From Viridibacillus sp050279675 (GTDB taxonomy: Bacteria; Bacillota; Bacilli; Bacillales_A; Planococcaceae), in NCBI RefSeq assembly GCF_050279675.1, contig NZ_JBNNUK010000006.1, positions 124,001 through 188,000 of the forward strand: DNA of 64,000 nt, written 5' to 3'. Position 1 is the first letter of the stretch, and each line of letters opens with the position of its first letter. Below the pieces are notes generated by a model. That model was not told the origin of the DNA, ran no database searches, and was given only the letters and a program-made list of their open reading frames with translations. Position numbers and translations under genes: made by a program. Positions 8,802 through 17,493 of this stretch are shown here, in pieces.

Positions 8802-9378
8802 TTTTTTCTCCTTTAGCAACTAATAAATAACATATTTAATTTTAAAGGAAATTACAATATAACGCTATGGTAGCAAGTCATTCCCATTAACCGCCCAATT
8901 TGGTAATCAGCAGAGTTATGTTTCGTTGATAAAAGACAAAAGAACCGACAAATTTTATCGGTTTGGAATGGATTTATCTATAACTTTCGTATAAATTCCC
9001 TGAGTAGATTATTAAAGAATGCCTAATTTTGATGAGGATAAGATAAATGTTTCATTTCGTAAGCTCGATATTGTAAAAACAAACTCTCTTTATTTGTCTA
9101 AAATGACAGGTATAACATGGACTTTCCTGTAGGGAATTTATATCTTCAAGTAAAGGTCGCCTCAATTACTTTGTGCTTGATAGTGTATTAATGTTCAGGT
9201 GATTGTGGAAGATGTCATAGTAGTTGCGGAACCTCTATCAAGTCCAAAGAAAGAACCGTACCTGTTTAAGGTACGGTTTTTTGTGAAGTATCTAAAATGA
9301 AGTTTAATTACTACTAACTCCATTATCATTAAGTTTCAGATTTAACTTTATCGTTCGGTTGTCACCTACATTAAAAAT
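8802..9378. other. intergenic region without a recognised gene
   Basis: This 577-bp gap contains the hairpin at 9254-9282 and a weaker one (AACCGA/TCGGTT, 8943-8963). A 37-codon open frame at 9019-9132 has no ribosome binding site and I do not call it. The stretch looks like decayed accessory DNA. Confidence 0.4.
9254..9282. terminator. strong hairpin terminator, probably of dbpA
   Basis: A perfect 9-bp stem (AACCGTACC/GGTACGGTT, arms 9254-9262 and 9270-9278) has T6 on the plus strand and a T-rich run on the minus strand. It lies about 100 bases past the dbpA stop and can act on both strands. Confidence 0.65.
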
Positions 9379-10827
9379 CTATTTCTTATTTGCTTCGTAG
9401 ACTTTTAACAACTTACCTTTTATAGTCGTATTCTTCATGTTTTTCAACACAATTGGACCTTTATCATTCAATATTTCAACATAAGAAAATGCATCTAAAA
9501 TTGTAATGATGCCAATATCCTCTACTGTAACACCGTCAATTTTCGCAATCGTCCCAACAAAATCTACTGCTCTCAGTTTCTTTTTCTTACCACCATTAAA
9601 ATATAATTTCATGATTTGTTTGTTTAATTTTTCGCTTTTCGCCTTTTTCAACATTGGCTCAATATTCATTTTTGCTTCAAAATCAGATTTTTTATTTAAA
9701 ACTTCTTCTTTTGATGGAACTTCCATGTGCGGAATTTTAAAACCAATATACTCTTCAATTTCACTTAAAAACTTATCTTCAAATGGTGTCACTAACGTGA
9801 TGGCTTTTCCTTTTTGACCTGCTCGTCCCGTTCTTCCTGTACGATGGACATAACTTTCTTTTTCTAAAGGAAGATCGTAATTAATGACATGTGTAATATT
9901 ATCAATATCAATTCCTCTAGCAGCTACATCTGTCGCTATTAAATAACGGAAATCTCCTCGCTTAAAATCACTCATCACTTCGAGACGAATATCTTGTACC
10001 ATGCCACCGTGAATTTTATCGCAGCTATAGCCTGAATCGGCTAATTGTTCGCACAAAGTATCTACTCTGTCTTTTGTTCGGCAAAAAATAATACAACTAT
10101 CTGGATTTTCAACAATCGTTAAATCTTGAATAGCAGAAAGTTTATTATTTTCCTCCACTACGACTAAAGCATGGTCAATTTTATCAGTTGTAAGTCCAGT
10201 AGCTTTAATCTCAATATCAGTAGGTTTTTTCATATAGTTAAGAGCTAAGTTTTTAACAGCCTCTGGCAAAGTAGCTGAAAATAACATCGTCACTCGTTTT
10301 CGTGGCAATTCTTTAATAATTGCCTCCACTTGTTCAATGAACCCCATATTCAACATTTCATCTGCTTCATCTATAACAAGATAGCGAATCTGATCCAATG
10401 CTAGAGTGCCTTTTTCAATATGATCCATGACACGACCCGGAGTACCAACTACTACATGTGTTTTTTGCTTTAATTCTGTCTTTTGGATGGCAAAAGGTTG
10501 TTTACCATAAACAGCCGTTGCTTTAATTCGTTTATATCTACCTAAATTTGTGAAATCCTCTTTGACTTGAACAGCAAGTTCTCTCGTTGGTGTTAAGATT
10601 AGAGCTTGTGGTTTATTCTCTTTCCAATCAACTAATTCACAAATTGGAATCCCATAAGAGGCCGTTTTACCACTACCCGTTTGAGATTTCACAACAAGAT
10701 CCTTATTCTCTAATACAAGCGGTATAACTTTACTTTGAACTTCTGTTGGATTTTTGTATTCTAAGCTATTTAGCGCATTTACGATTTCATTACTTAATTT
10801 ATAATCTTTAAAACTTTTTCCACTCAT
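9379..10827 (-). CDS. dbpA: ATP-dependent RNA helicase DbpA/YxiN (482 aa)
   Basis: This is a DEAD-box helicase with Q motif, Walker A SQTGSGKT, PTRELA, DEAD, SAT, and the second RecA lobe with ARGIDI and HRTGRTGRAG. The C-terminal domain (from about 408: GGKKKKLRAVDFVGTIAKIDG, then ILDAFSYVEIL) is the RNA-binding RRM of the DbpA/YxiN subfamily. That domain targets hairpin 92 of 23S rRNA during 50S subunit assembly. Length is usual. It stands alone, with a hairpin terminator about 100 bases downstream. Confidence 0.93.
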   Translation of the reverse strand: MSGKSFKDYKLSNEIVNALNSLEYKNPTEVQSKVIPLVLENKDLVVKSQTGSGKTASYGIPICELVDWKENKPQALILTPTRELAVQVKEDFTNLGRYKRIKATAVYGKQPFAIQKTELKQKTHVVVGTPGRVMDHIEKGTLALDQIRYLVIDEADEMLNMGFIEQVEAIIKELPRKRVTMLFSATLPEAVKNLALNYMKKPTDIEIKATGLTTDKIDHALVVVEENNKLSAIQDLTIVENPDSCIIFCRTKDRVDTLCEQLADSGYSCDKIHGGMVQDIRLEVMSDFKRGDFRYLIATDVAARGIDIDNITHVINYDLPLEKESYVHRTGRTGRAGQKGKAITLVTPFEDKFLSEIEEYIGFKIPHMEVPSKEEVLNKKSDFEAKMNIEPMLKKAKSEKLNKQIMKLYFNGGKKKKLRAVDFVGTIAKIDGVTVEDIGIITILDAFSYVEILNDKGPIVLKNMKNTTIKGKLLKVYEANKK

Positions 10828-11077
10828 AACTAAGCCTCATTTTTAAATTATTTACTATTAATATTTCCAAATAGATGATTATCTTATACAAACTTACATT
10901 ATACTCGAAATTTCACCTGCACATGCATTTCTGCCACTAATAATATAACCAATAAGATTTTAATGATGTACTCAAAGTGATTTCTCATCAATTAAGGTCT
11001 CTTCTCATAGACTGTAATGGCATCATTATTTCTCCATGCTAACTTTTAAAAAAATTAAAATAGAATAGGAGAATCAA

Positions 11078-11533
11078 ATGAATAATAACAACGTGAAATT
11101 GTCTGTGATAATAAAGAAAATACCAGTATTTTTACAGCTATTCCTAAATTTTTGTCTAGTTATTTTAGCGCTCATTTTATCACTCTTACTTGTGAAAGAG
11201 ATAGTAGTGTTCTTAGAGATTTTAATGACTCATGGTAGTAGTGACTATAAGCTATTCCTCGAAAATATCCTTATCTTCTTTTTGTACTTCGAATTTATCA
11301 CGATGATTGTGAAATATTTCAAAGAAGATTACCATTTCCCACTTAGATATTTTATATATATCGGCATTACTGCAATGATTCGCCTTATTATTGTTGAGCA
11401 TGATCACCCTACCGATACATTAATTTATTCACTCATAATTTTAATTCTGATTATAGGTTACTTCATTATCAATATTACGCCGCTAGAAAGACCTATCCAT
11501 TTATGGTTCTTTAACAAGAAAGAAAAAAACTAG
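11078..11533 (+). CDS. psiE: PsiE family membrane protein (151 aa)
   Basis: The protein has four hydrophobic segments, with the family pattern including a helix with YFEFITMIVKYFKEDYHFPLRYFIYIGITAMIRLIIVEHD. This is the phosphate-starvation-inducible PsiE family; its biochemical role is not established. AGGAG lies 6-7 bases before the ATG. It is a single gene, with long non-coding DNA downstream. Confidence 0.85.
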   Translation: MNNNNVKLSVIIKKIPVFLQLFLNFCLVILALILSLLLVKEIVVFLEILMTHGSSDYKLFLENILIFFLYFEFITMIVKYFKEDYHFPLRYFIYIGITAMIRLIIVEHDHPTDTLIYSLIILILIIGYFIINITPLERPIHLWFFNKKEKN

Positions 11534-12355
11534 TATCCCTTAGAAGTTTAAATTATTTTAATAGCATTATATTTGAATTTTACTATTCAACTAATATGTT
11601 CAAATGATTTAAGTAAAAACTTTCACAATATCAATAACATAAACCTATTGATACATAATAAAATTCCCATTAAAAATGACATGTGTTATGAAAATAAAGT
11701 TATTCAGGTTCTTTCAGTATTCCTTTTATACTAACAGTCAACTAAAAAAACCGTACCTACTTGTAGTAAGGCTCCTAGTTTTATAGCAAAGTAATTATTT
11801 AATTTCCCAAGCAATAATCATTATTTTTAATGTTAGTCCGCTTAACTGCAACAATTGGCCCAACTTATGAGTAGTATGTAAACCTACTCTATAATCAATT
11901 AATTTTTATGCCAAGATAATTGCATCTTACGTTACCTATAAATCGTTAATCCTGGTGAAATTCCAAGTTCTACATATACTTTGGGCGGACAAGACCTCCC
12001 AGTTGGAAAATAAAGTTTCCATGCCATGCTAATCCCACATTACTCAACCTGTTCAGTTACTTATTGATCAATCCAACGAACTATTATTTTATTTAGCTTT
12101 ATTATTGAACTGTTATCAATACTTAAAATTTCATCCATACTGTTTGAATCTAATTGCTCAGGGTGAATCCTCTACATTTCCGACCAGAAAAACTTAAAGT
12201 TGTAGTCACTTTAAATACCTACTTTTAAGCACTATTTATAATATTTAACTAAACTAAAAAGAGTTACAATATCTGCTTTAGGGGAAAAATGCAATGTTTA
12301 ACAATTCAGCTCTATACAAAAAAAAACACACTCGCTAATGCGAACGTGTTTTAAA
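11534..12355. other. 822-bp stretch without a recognised gene
   Basis: No gene with a ribosome binding site is visible. A short minus-strand open segment (11932-12039) translates to something like a damaged C-terminal end of a regulator, but it is too short to name. The stretch is AT-rich and probably decayed. Confidence 0.4.
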
Positions 12356-12865
12356 TTATTTTGATAAATCAATTCTTTTATTTAATAAGTAAATAGTAAT
12401 ACCTCCAACAATCATAGACAATAACTCACCAATCCCTACTGTTAACCAAGTCGGCCAAAATGGAAGGTCATAAAGAATCGTTAATTGTCCTGCAACTGTA
12501 AACATTGATATAGAAAAAATCAATGCAGTAATTACCATCTTCAAAACATCATTTGTTATTTTTTTAGTTATTGTACGACAAAGAATTAATACAAGAAAAG
12601 TAGAAATCCCACCGATTGGTACATCTAGTACCCAAGTTGGTGACATGAAATTTGCAAGTATTACTCCTACTGTTACTGCCACAACATAGCGCTTGTTATA
12701 CAATGCCAGATAGTTAAACATCTCGGATAAACGTAATTGCACTGCTCCAAAACTAATGACTGACAATAAAACAGTCACTGCCACATATACGGCTGCTACA
12801 AGTGAAATCTTTGTAAGTTCACTTACAGAAATACGTGGTGAATCCTTTGAAATAGACGTATTCAA
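12356..12865 (-). CDS. queT: queuosine precursor transporter QueT (169 aa)
   Basis: This small integral membrane protein of the QueT family is the S-component type carrier for queuosine precursors (preQ0/preQ1). It has about five membrane helices and the motifs FGAVQLRLSEMFNYLALYNK and ANFMSPTWVLDVPIGG. The open frame runs to 12964, but a TTG at 12865 lies 8 bases after AAAGGAG (12874-12880) and gives LNTSISKDSPRISVSELTKISLVA. The upstream 100 bases then form a structured leader. The energising ECF module is not in the window. Confidence 0.87.
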   Translation of the reverse strand: MNTSISKDSPRISVSELTKISLVAAVYVAVTVLLSVISFGAVQLRLSEMFNYLALYNKRYVVAVTVGVILANFMSPTWVLDVPIGGISTFLVLILCRTITKKITNDVLKMVITALIFSISMFTVAGQLTILYDLPFWPTWLTVGIGELLSMIVGGITIYLLNKRIDLSK

Positions 12866-12979
12866 TTTTAATTCTCCTTTGTAAAATAGCACATCCGCTA
12901 TTCTAGTAATAACTACGACCAAAGGAAGAGAGCCTATCGCCCTATCTGAAGTGCCGTAGTGCAAGCTATATTTGCTTAC
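12866..12979 (-). promoter_or_regulatory. structured queT leader, candidate preQ1-responsive (preQ1-II-like)
   Basis: Between a good promoter and the queT TTG, the minus-strand RNA can fold a 5' hairpin (GCAAG/CTTGC). A closing stem CTACG/CGTAG follows, whose loop ends in CTTCCTTTGG, then a small hairpin (AATAGC/GCTATT), directly before CAAAGGAGAA. The loop segment can pair with the Shine-Dalgarno sequence over about seven bases. This layout resembles preQ1-II (COG4708) translational riboswitches, which control this gene family. The match to the class is by eye only. Confidence 0.4.
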
Positions 12980-12985
12980 TTGCGT

Positions 12986-13015
12986 ATTATATCAGAAGAA
13001 TTTAATATTGAACAA
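12986..13015 (-). promoter_or_regulatory. SigA promoter of queT
   Basis: On the minus strand, TTGTTC (13010-13015), an 18-base spacer and a perfect TATAAT (12986-12991) with an extended TG upstream. It lies at the very end of the SDR gene, so queT is transcribed independently. Confidence 0.75.
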
Positions 13016-13017
13016 GG

Positions 13018-13773
13018 TTATCTCGCAGTCCATCCACCATCAATCGGTACAACCGCCCCATGAATATAATCAGATGCTTGACTAGCCAAATAAAGCGTTA
13101 AATTTGCTACTTCATTTGGTTGAGCCCAACGTCCCGCTGGTGTTTCTTTTGCTACCCATTTTGCTATTTCACCGTCTCCTTCAAAATCAGCCTTATTCAT
13201 CGGTGTTTGAATTGCACCAGGTGCAATCGCATTTGCACGAATTCCTTCACGACAATAATCTTGATCTAACTGCTTTGTATAACCAACAATTGCATGTTTA
13301 GAGGCTGTATAAGCTGCACCACCACCGCCTGCCACAAGCCCTGCAATTGATGCCATATTAACGATTACTCCTGATTTTCGCTTTAACATTTGCTGTAAAA
13401 TTGCATTCGTTACAAAATAAGTACCCTTTACATTCGTGTTCATAATTTTATCCCAAAGATCCTCATCCGTATCCAGTGTTTTCGCAAATCCATCTAAAAC
13501 TCCAGCCGTATTCAATAAAATATCTATTTGCTTGAATGTAGCCATAGCTTCGTTACTCGCTTGCACAACATCTGATTTAATGCAAACACTACCCACTGAG
13601 TAAGCAAAGCGTGCACCATATTTTTGATTAATGCTTATTAAACCCTGCTCATCTAAATCAAAACCAAATACATTCGCACCATTTTCTAAAAAAGCAATTG
13701 CCTGAGCCTGTCCAATGCCAGATGAAGCACCTGTTACAAATACTGTTTTTCCTGTGTACTCATCAAATTTCAA
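13018..13773 (-). CDS. SDR-family oxidoreductase, FabG-like (251 aa)
   Basis: This is a classical short-chain dehydrogenase. It has the Rossmann motif TGASSGIG near the N-terminus, NTAG, catalytic Ser in NMASIAG, and the YTASK active-site pair, ending with the family C-terminus (GAVVPIDGGWTAR). The frame is open to 13812, but a TTG at 13773 lies 7 bases after GAGGAG (13781-13786) and gives the usual N-terminus KFDEYTGKTVFVTGASS. The family reduces or oxidises many carbonyl/alcohol substrates, so the substrate is unknown. No fatty acid or polyhydroxyalkanoate genes are adjacent. Confidence 0.88.
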   Translation of the reverse strand: MKFDEYTGKTVFVTGASSGIGQAQAIAFLENGANVFGFDLDEQGLISINQKYGARFAYSVGSVCIKSDVVQASNEAMATFKQIDILLNTAGVLDGFAKTLDTDEDLWDKIMNTNVKGTYFVTNAILQQMLKRKSGVIVNMASIAGLVAGGGGAAYTASKHAIVGYTKQLDQDYCREGIRANAIAPGAIQTPMNKADFEGDGEIAKWVAKETPAGRWAQPNEVANLTLYLASQASDYIHGAVVPIDGGWTAR

Positions 13774-13792
13774 AACTTCACTCCTCATAACA

Positions 13793-13819
13793 AAAAGCCC
13801 ATGATTTCTCATGAGCTTT
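13793..13819 (-). terminator. terminator between DUF2829 gene and SDR gene
   Basis: A stem of about 12 bp with one mismatch (AAAAGC-CATGA arms) is followed on the minus strand by TTTTTG. It overlaps the upstream flank of the SDR gene. Confidence 0.6.
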
Positions 13820-13824
13820 TCCTA

Positions 13825-14046
13825 TTAATCGACGATTATCCAATCTTCCGCTAATAAGTCACATACTGTTGGTGTGAACATTGTATAGCCCTCACCTTGT
13901 ACATTAATTAAAAAGTATGGGTTTAAATTCTCGCCATCATGTTCGCTTTGCCCAACAAGCTTCACATACAATTCGGCACTGCCCCAACCTTTACGAATTA
14001 CTTTCTCGCCAGCCTTTAAACGTGGTAATACCTCTTCAAAAGTCAC
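13825..14046 (-). CDS. DUF2829 (Tad2-like) protein (73 aa)
   Basis: The protein matches the compact DUF2829 fold throughout: N-terminal MTFEEVLPRLKAGEKVIRKG, central YFLINVQGEGYTMFTP and C-terminal DLLAEDWIIV. The start is GTG, with AAGGATGAG just upstream. DUF2829 includes the phage protein Tad2, which sequesters the cyclic ADP-ribose isomer used by Thoeris defence. Many DUF2829 members are chromosomal or prophage genes of unknown role, so a sponge function here is only possible. No phage genes and no Thoeris genes (TIR, ThsA) are seen nearby. Confidence 0.8.
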   Translation of the reverse strand: MTFEEVLPRLKAGEKVIRKGWGSAELYVKLVGQSEHDGENLNPYFLINVQGEGYTMFTPTVCDLLAEDWIIVD

Positions 14047-14195
14047 TTATACTCATCCTTTATCTCAGTAATAGCATGCGTTCTTTACCGGGAAAAGTAT
14101 ACTGCATTGAATAATTTTTTACAACTAAAGTTTGTACAGTCAAGTTTATCATTGTACTTGATGAATTTCTTAATTATCAACTGCTTATTTTGTTG

Positions 14196-14224
14196 TGATA
14201 AAAAAATGTATCAATGCCATATTA
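14196..14224 (+). promoter_or_regulatory. possible forespore (SigF/SigG) promoter
   Basis: TGATAA (14196-14201), a 16-base spacer and CATATTA (14218-14224) loosely resemble a SigG-type promoter and lie about 33 bases before the YfhD-like gene. Each element has a mismatch to consensus. Confidence 0.3.
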
Positions 14225-14256
14225 AGAATAATTCAAAATGAAAGGAGAGATTTAGA

Positions 14257-14415
14257 ATGGGAAGAGACAATAAACAAGGGAAAAGTCAGAACAAGGGTAC
14301 ATTACCTCAAACACCTAAAAATCAAAAAATAGCCCCGAACAAGGTGAATGAGGAGTTCTCTCAAGAGTTGGCTGAACTCGATACATTGGTTACCAAAAGC
14401 AAACGAAAAAAATAG
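14257..14415 (+). CDS. YfhD-like small protein (52 aa)
   Basis: This short, very hydrophilic protein begins MGRDNKQGKS and contains LPQTPKNQK and an acidic helix EEFSQELAELDTL, then a Lys/Arg tail. The pattern fits the YfhD family of small Bacillales proteins, often linked to sporulation. AAAGGAGA (14241-14248) precedes the ATG by 8 bases. Function is unknown. Confidence 0.75.
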   Translation: MGRDNKQGKSQNKGTLPQTPKNQKIAPNKVNEEFSQELAELDTLVTKSKRKK

Positions 14416-14798
14416 TTATTTTATCGGTAATCAATGTGTATAGAGGAAATTATTTCTCCTTTAATGGAATTTGAATTCAGTTATAATATTTTTCGATGAA
14501 TTGATGAGTTATTTGGAGAAGGCAATAGAACAACTATCCATTTAAGATGTTCATTAAAAAATCTGAAATGGATATTTCTATATCAAAAAAAGAATTTTCC
14601 ATGCAATGATCAAAAAAACCCATTGGATTAGCATCCAATGGGTTTTTTTTGAATTAACTAAAATGGAATACTTCTTTAAATACCTCAAGGTATATTACAA
14701 ATAAACATTGCCAAACTACGCTTATTCATTTATAAAAATTCTTTTAAACAAATGATACGCATAGTAAATATATAAAAATTGAATTGGAGGAATGTAAG
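14416..14798. other. intergenic region before ldh
   Basis: It holds the strong terminator at 14612-14650 and the ldh leader with its GGAGGA ribosome binding site (about 14786-14791). I see no clear promoter or operator and no small gene. Confidence 0.45.
14612..14650 (+). terminator. strong intrinsic terminator
   Basis: A long perfect stem (AACCCATTGGAT/ATCCAATGGGTT, extended by A:T pairs) with a 4-base loop and T8. It ends any transcript from the YfhD-like gene. Confidence 0.85.
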
Positions 14799-15731
14799 AT
14801 GAATTTTACACAAGGAGATAAAGTTGTATTAGTTGGGACAGGTGCAGTGGGATCTAGTTATGCGTATGCGTTGATTAATCAAGGTATATGTGAAGAACTT
14901 GTACTTGTTGATATAAACGAAGCTAAAACAAAAGCTGATGCAATGGATTTGAATCATGGACTTGTTTACGCACCAATACCTCAAAAAATTAAATATGGGC
15001 ATTACAGTGATTGTAAAGATGCCGCACTCGTTGTTATCTGTGCAGGTGCAGCACAAAAACCTGGTGAAACACGCCTTGACCTTGTAAGTAAAAACCTTGC
15101 TATTTTTAAATCCATTGTTGGAAGCATTATGGATTCTGGATTCAATGGCATATTCTTAGTCGCTTCCAACCCAGTAGATATTTTAGCTTATGCAACTTGG
15201 CAATACTCTGGTCTACCGAAAGAAAGAGTTATTGGTTCAGGTACTATTTTAGACTCTGCTCGATTCCGTTTTTTTTTGGGTGAAGAATTTGGTGTAGCAC
15301 CAACAAGTGTTCATGCTTATATCATTGGCGAACACGGCGATTCAGAACTTCCAGTTTGGAGTACTGCTAACATTTCAGGGAAGTTAATTGCATCTGATTT
15401 AACTGATCAAAGAAAAGATGAAATTTTTGTCCAAGTTCGCGATGCAGCTTATGCAATTATTGAGTCAAAAGGAGCTACTTATTATGGAATCGCAATGGGG
15501 CTAGCTCGAATAACAAAAGCCATTTTGCGAAATGAAGACGTTGTATTACCAGTTGGCTCATTGTTAGAAGGAGAATATGGTCACAGCAATATATATGTTG
15601 GTGTTCCTACAATCATTAATCGTGGGGGCAGAAAGAGTATCGTAGAACTTACTTTAAACCCTGAAGAAAAGGAAAAGTTGGCGAATTCCGTAAAAACATT
15701 GAAAGAAGTTCAATCTCCATTTTGGAAGTAA
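14799..15731 (+). CDS. ldh: L-lactate dehydrogenase (310 aa)
   Basis: This NAD-dependent L-LDH interconverts pyruvate and lactate in the cytoplasm. It shows the nucleotide motif GTGAVGSSYAYAL, substrate-binding Arg in GETRLDLV, SNPVDILAY, DSARFRF and the catalytic His in IIGEHGDSELPVWS. The frame is open from a TTG at 14784; the ATG at 14799 lies after TTGGAGGA and gives MNFTQGDKVVLVGTG, so I use it. The lactate permease gene begins 43 bases later, so the pair handles lactate production/export or uptake. Confidence 0.95.
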   Translation: MNFTQGDKVVLVGTGAVGSSYAYALINQGICEELVLVDINEAKTKADAMDLNHGLVYAPIPQKIKYGHYSDCKDAALVVICAGAAQKPGETRLDLVSKNLAIFKSIVGSIMDSGFNGIFLVASNPVDILAYATWQYSGLPKERVIGSGTILDSARFRFFLGEEFGVAPTSVHAYIIGEHGDSELPVWSTANISGKLIASDLTDQRKDEIFVQVRDAAYAIIESKGATYYGIAMGLARITKAILRNEDVVLPVGSLLEGEYGHSNIYVGVPTIINRGGRKSIVELTLNPEEKEKLANSVKTLKEVQSPFWK

Positions 15732-15774
15732 TCCCTAAATGGCGTAAGAATTTCTAACAAAGGAGCCATGGACC

Positions 15775-17349
15775 ATGTTGGTAGAAACTTACAACCCCTT
15801 TGATCAACTACTTATTTCCTCAATGGTTGCTTCGATTCCAATTATTGTTTTTATTTTGTGTTTGACCGTATTTAAAATGAAAGGTATTTATGCAGCATTA
15901 TTAAATTTAGTCATTACCTTTTTTATCGCAATGATGGTGTTCAAATTGCCTTTTAGCGAATCAGTTGGGAGTGTCATTCAAGGTACTATTCAAGGAATAT
16001 GGCCCATTGGTTATATTATTGTTATGGCGGTTTGGTTATATAAAATCTCAGTTGACTCGGGGAAATTTGATGTATTACGCGCAAGTATTGCTGGTATTTC
16101 ACAAGATCAACGACTGCAGCTACTGCTAGTTGGCTTTTGTTTTAATGCATTCCTTGAAGGAGCAGCTGGTTTTGGTGTTCCAATTGCAATCTGTGCGGTA
16201 CTATTGGTTTCGTTAGGATTTAAACCTCTACAAGCCGCTATGCTCTGTCTTATAGCAAATGGGGCCTCTGGAGCGTTTGGTGCAATTGGGATACCTGTCG
16301 CAATTACTGGTACATTAAATTTAGAAGGTAATGTAACTACCATGGACGTTTCCACGATGACAGCATTAACCTTACCTATTATTAATTTTACAATTCCCTT
16401 CTTACTTATCTTCTTAATTGATGGGTTAAAGGGGATTAAAGAAACACTACCAGCTATTCTCGTTGTATCTACTACCTATACGGTGACACAAGCAATAATC
16501 ACCATTTCCATAGGTCCTGAATTAGCTGATATTATCCCTCCGTTACTTGCGATGGGGATTTTGGCTTTATTCTCAAAAAAATGGAAACCAAAGAATATCT
16601 TCTTACTCAACAATAAAGAGGTTAAAATTGAAAAACATACAACTGGGGATGTGATTAAGGCTTGGTCTCCGTTTTATTTATTAAGTTTATTTGTCTTAAT
16701 ATGGAGTATTCCACCTTTTAAAGCTTTGTTTGCGGAAGGTGGGGCACTGGCCTTTACTAAAGTAACATTTGGCATACCTGGATCTACATTAAGTTCAAGC
16801 ATTGAATTAATAAGTGCAACAGGTACAGCAATATTACTAGCAGCTTTAACAACTATATTCACAACAAAGGCTATTGGTTTCGGTCATGGTTTTAAACTTT
16901 TAAGAAGAACAATTTCAGAATTTTGGATTCCAATTGTGATGATTTGTGCCATTCTTGGAATTGCTAAGCTAATGACTTATGCAGGATTAACAAGTGCATT
17001 AGGTGAAGCCGTAGCAACTACAGGTAATTTCTTCCCATTTTTATCACCAATACTAGGATGGATTGGGGTATTTATGACTGGATCGGTTGTTAATAACAAT
17101 ACTTTGTTTGCACCAATTCAAGCTACAGCAGGTAACATTATTGGAGTAGATTCTGCTTTATTAGTATCCGCAAATACAGCTGGAGGGGTAATGGGAAAAT
17201 TAATTTCCCCACAATCCATCGCCATCGCAACTGCTGCTGTTGGTCAAACTGGTAAGGAGTCCGAATTAACGAAAATGACTTTAAAATACAGCGTTGCACT
17301 ACTTGCATTTGTTTGTATTTGGACGTTTATATTATCCATTTTTTATTAA
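15775..17349 (+). CDS. lldP: L-lactate permease, LctP/LldP family (524 aa)
   Basis: This proton-coupled lactate/glycolate permease has about 12-14 membrane helices. Family segments include the early helix GTIQGIWPIGYIIVMAVWLYK, the loop EGAAGFGVPIAICA, GASGAFGAIGIPVAI and, near the C-terminus, GSVVNNNTLFAPIQ and SANTAGGVMGKLISPQSIAIA. AAGGAG precedes the ATG by 9 bases. It is co-oriented and close to ldh, and a terminator follows. Confidence 0.94.
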   Translation: MLVETYNPFDQLLISSMVASIPIIVFILCLTVFKMKGIYAALLNLVITFFIAMMVFKLPFSESVGSVIQGTIQGIWPIGYIIVMAVWLYKISVDSGKFDVLRASIAGISQDQRLQLLLVGFCFNAFLEGAAGFGVPIAICAVLLVSLGFKPLQAAMLCLIANGASGAFGAIGIPVAITGTLNLEGNVTTMDVSTMTALTLPIINFTIPFLLIFLIDGLKGIKETLPAILVVSTTYTVTQAIITISIGPELADIIPPLLAMGILALFSKKWKPKNIFLLNNKEVKIEKHTTGDVIKAWSPFYLLSLFVLIWSIPPFKALFAEGGALAFTKVTFGIPGSTLSSSIELISATGTAILLAALTTIFTTKAIGFGHGFKLLRRTISEFWIPIVMICAILGIAKLMTYAGLTSALGEAVATTGNFFPFLSPILGWIGVFMTGSVVNNNTLFAPIQATAGNIIGVDSALLVSANTAGGVMGKLISPQSIAIATAAVGQTGKESELTKMTLKYSVALLAFVCIWTFILSIFY

Positions 17350-17359
17350 AATTAGTTGA

Positions 17360-17392
17360 GGCTTTCATCATTACAGATGAAAGCCCTTTTTC
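17360..17392 (+). terminator. terminator of the ldh-lldP unit
   Basis: A perfect 10-bp stem (GGCTTTCATC/GATGAAAGCC) with a 6-base loop, followed by CTTTTTCC. Confidence 0.8.
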
Positions 17393-17443
17393 CTTTTCGA
17401 CGGATATGCTCAAAGGAACTCCTGTAAAGAAGTAGTGAGATTT

Positions 17444-17474
17444 AAAAAAACTTCCTACAACTAATAGTAGGAAG
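17444..17474 (-). terminator. terminator of the orphan kinase gene
   Basis: A CTTCCTAC/GTAGGAAG stem (17451-17458, 17467-17474) is followed on the minus strand by T7, 20 bases past the kinase stop. Confidence 0.75.
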
Positions 17475-17493
17475 CTTACATTTATACTCTGAT

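Noticed and set aside
9019..9132. 37-codon plus-strand open frame in the gap before dbpA
   Set aside because: It has no ribosome binding site and no recognisable pattern, and is probably chance or a relic.
9254..9282. ACCGTACC hairpin as a further rlmH-end repeat
   Set aside because: It shares only GAACCGTA with the repeat; the rest differs and it is a normal terminator.
11932..12039. Minus-strand segment resembling the C-terminus of a transcription regulator
   Set aside because: It is only 35 codons, has stops just upstream and no start; the resemblance is too weak to name a pseudogene.
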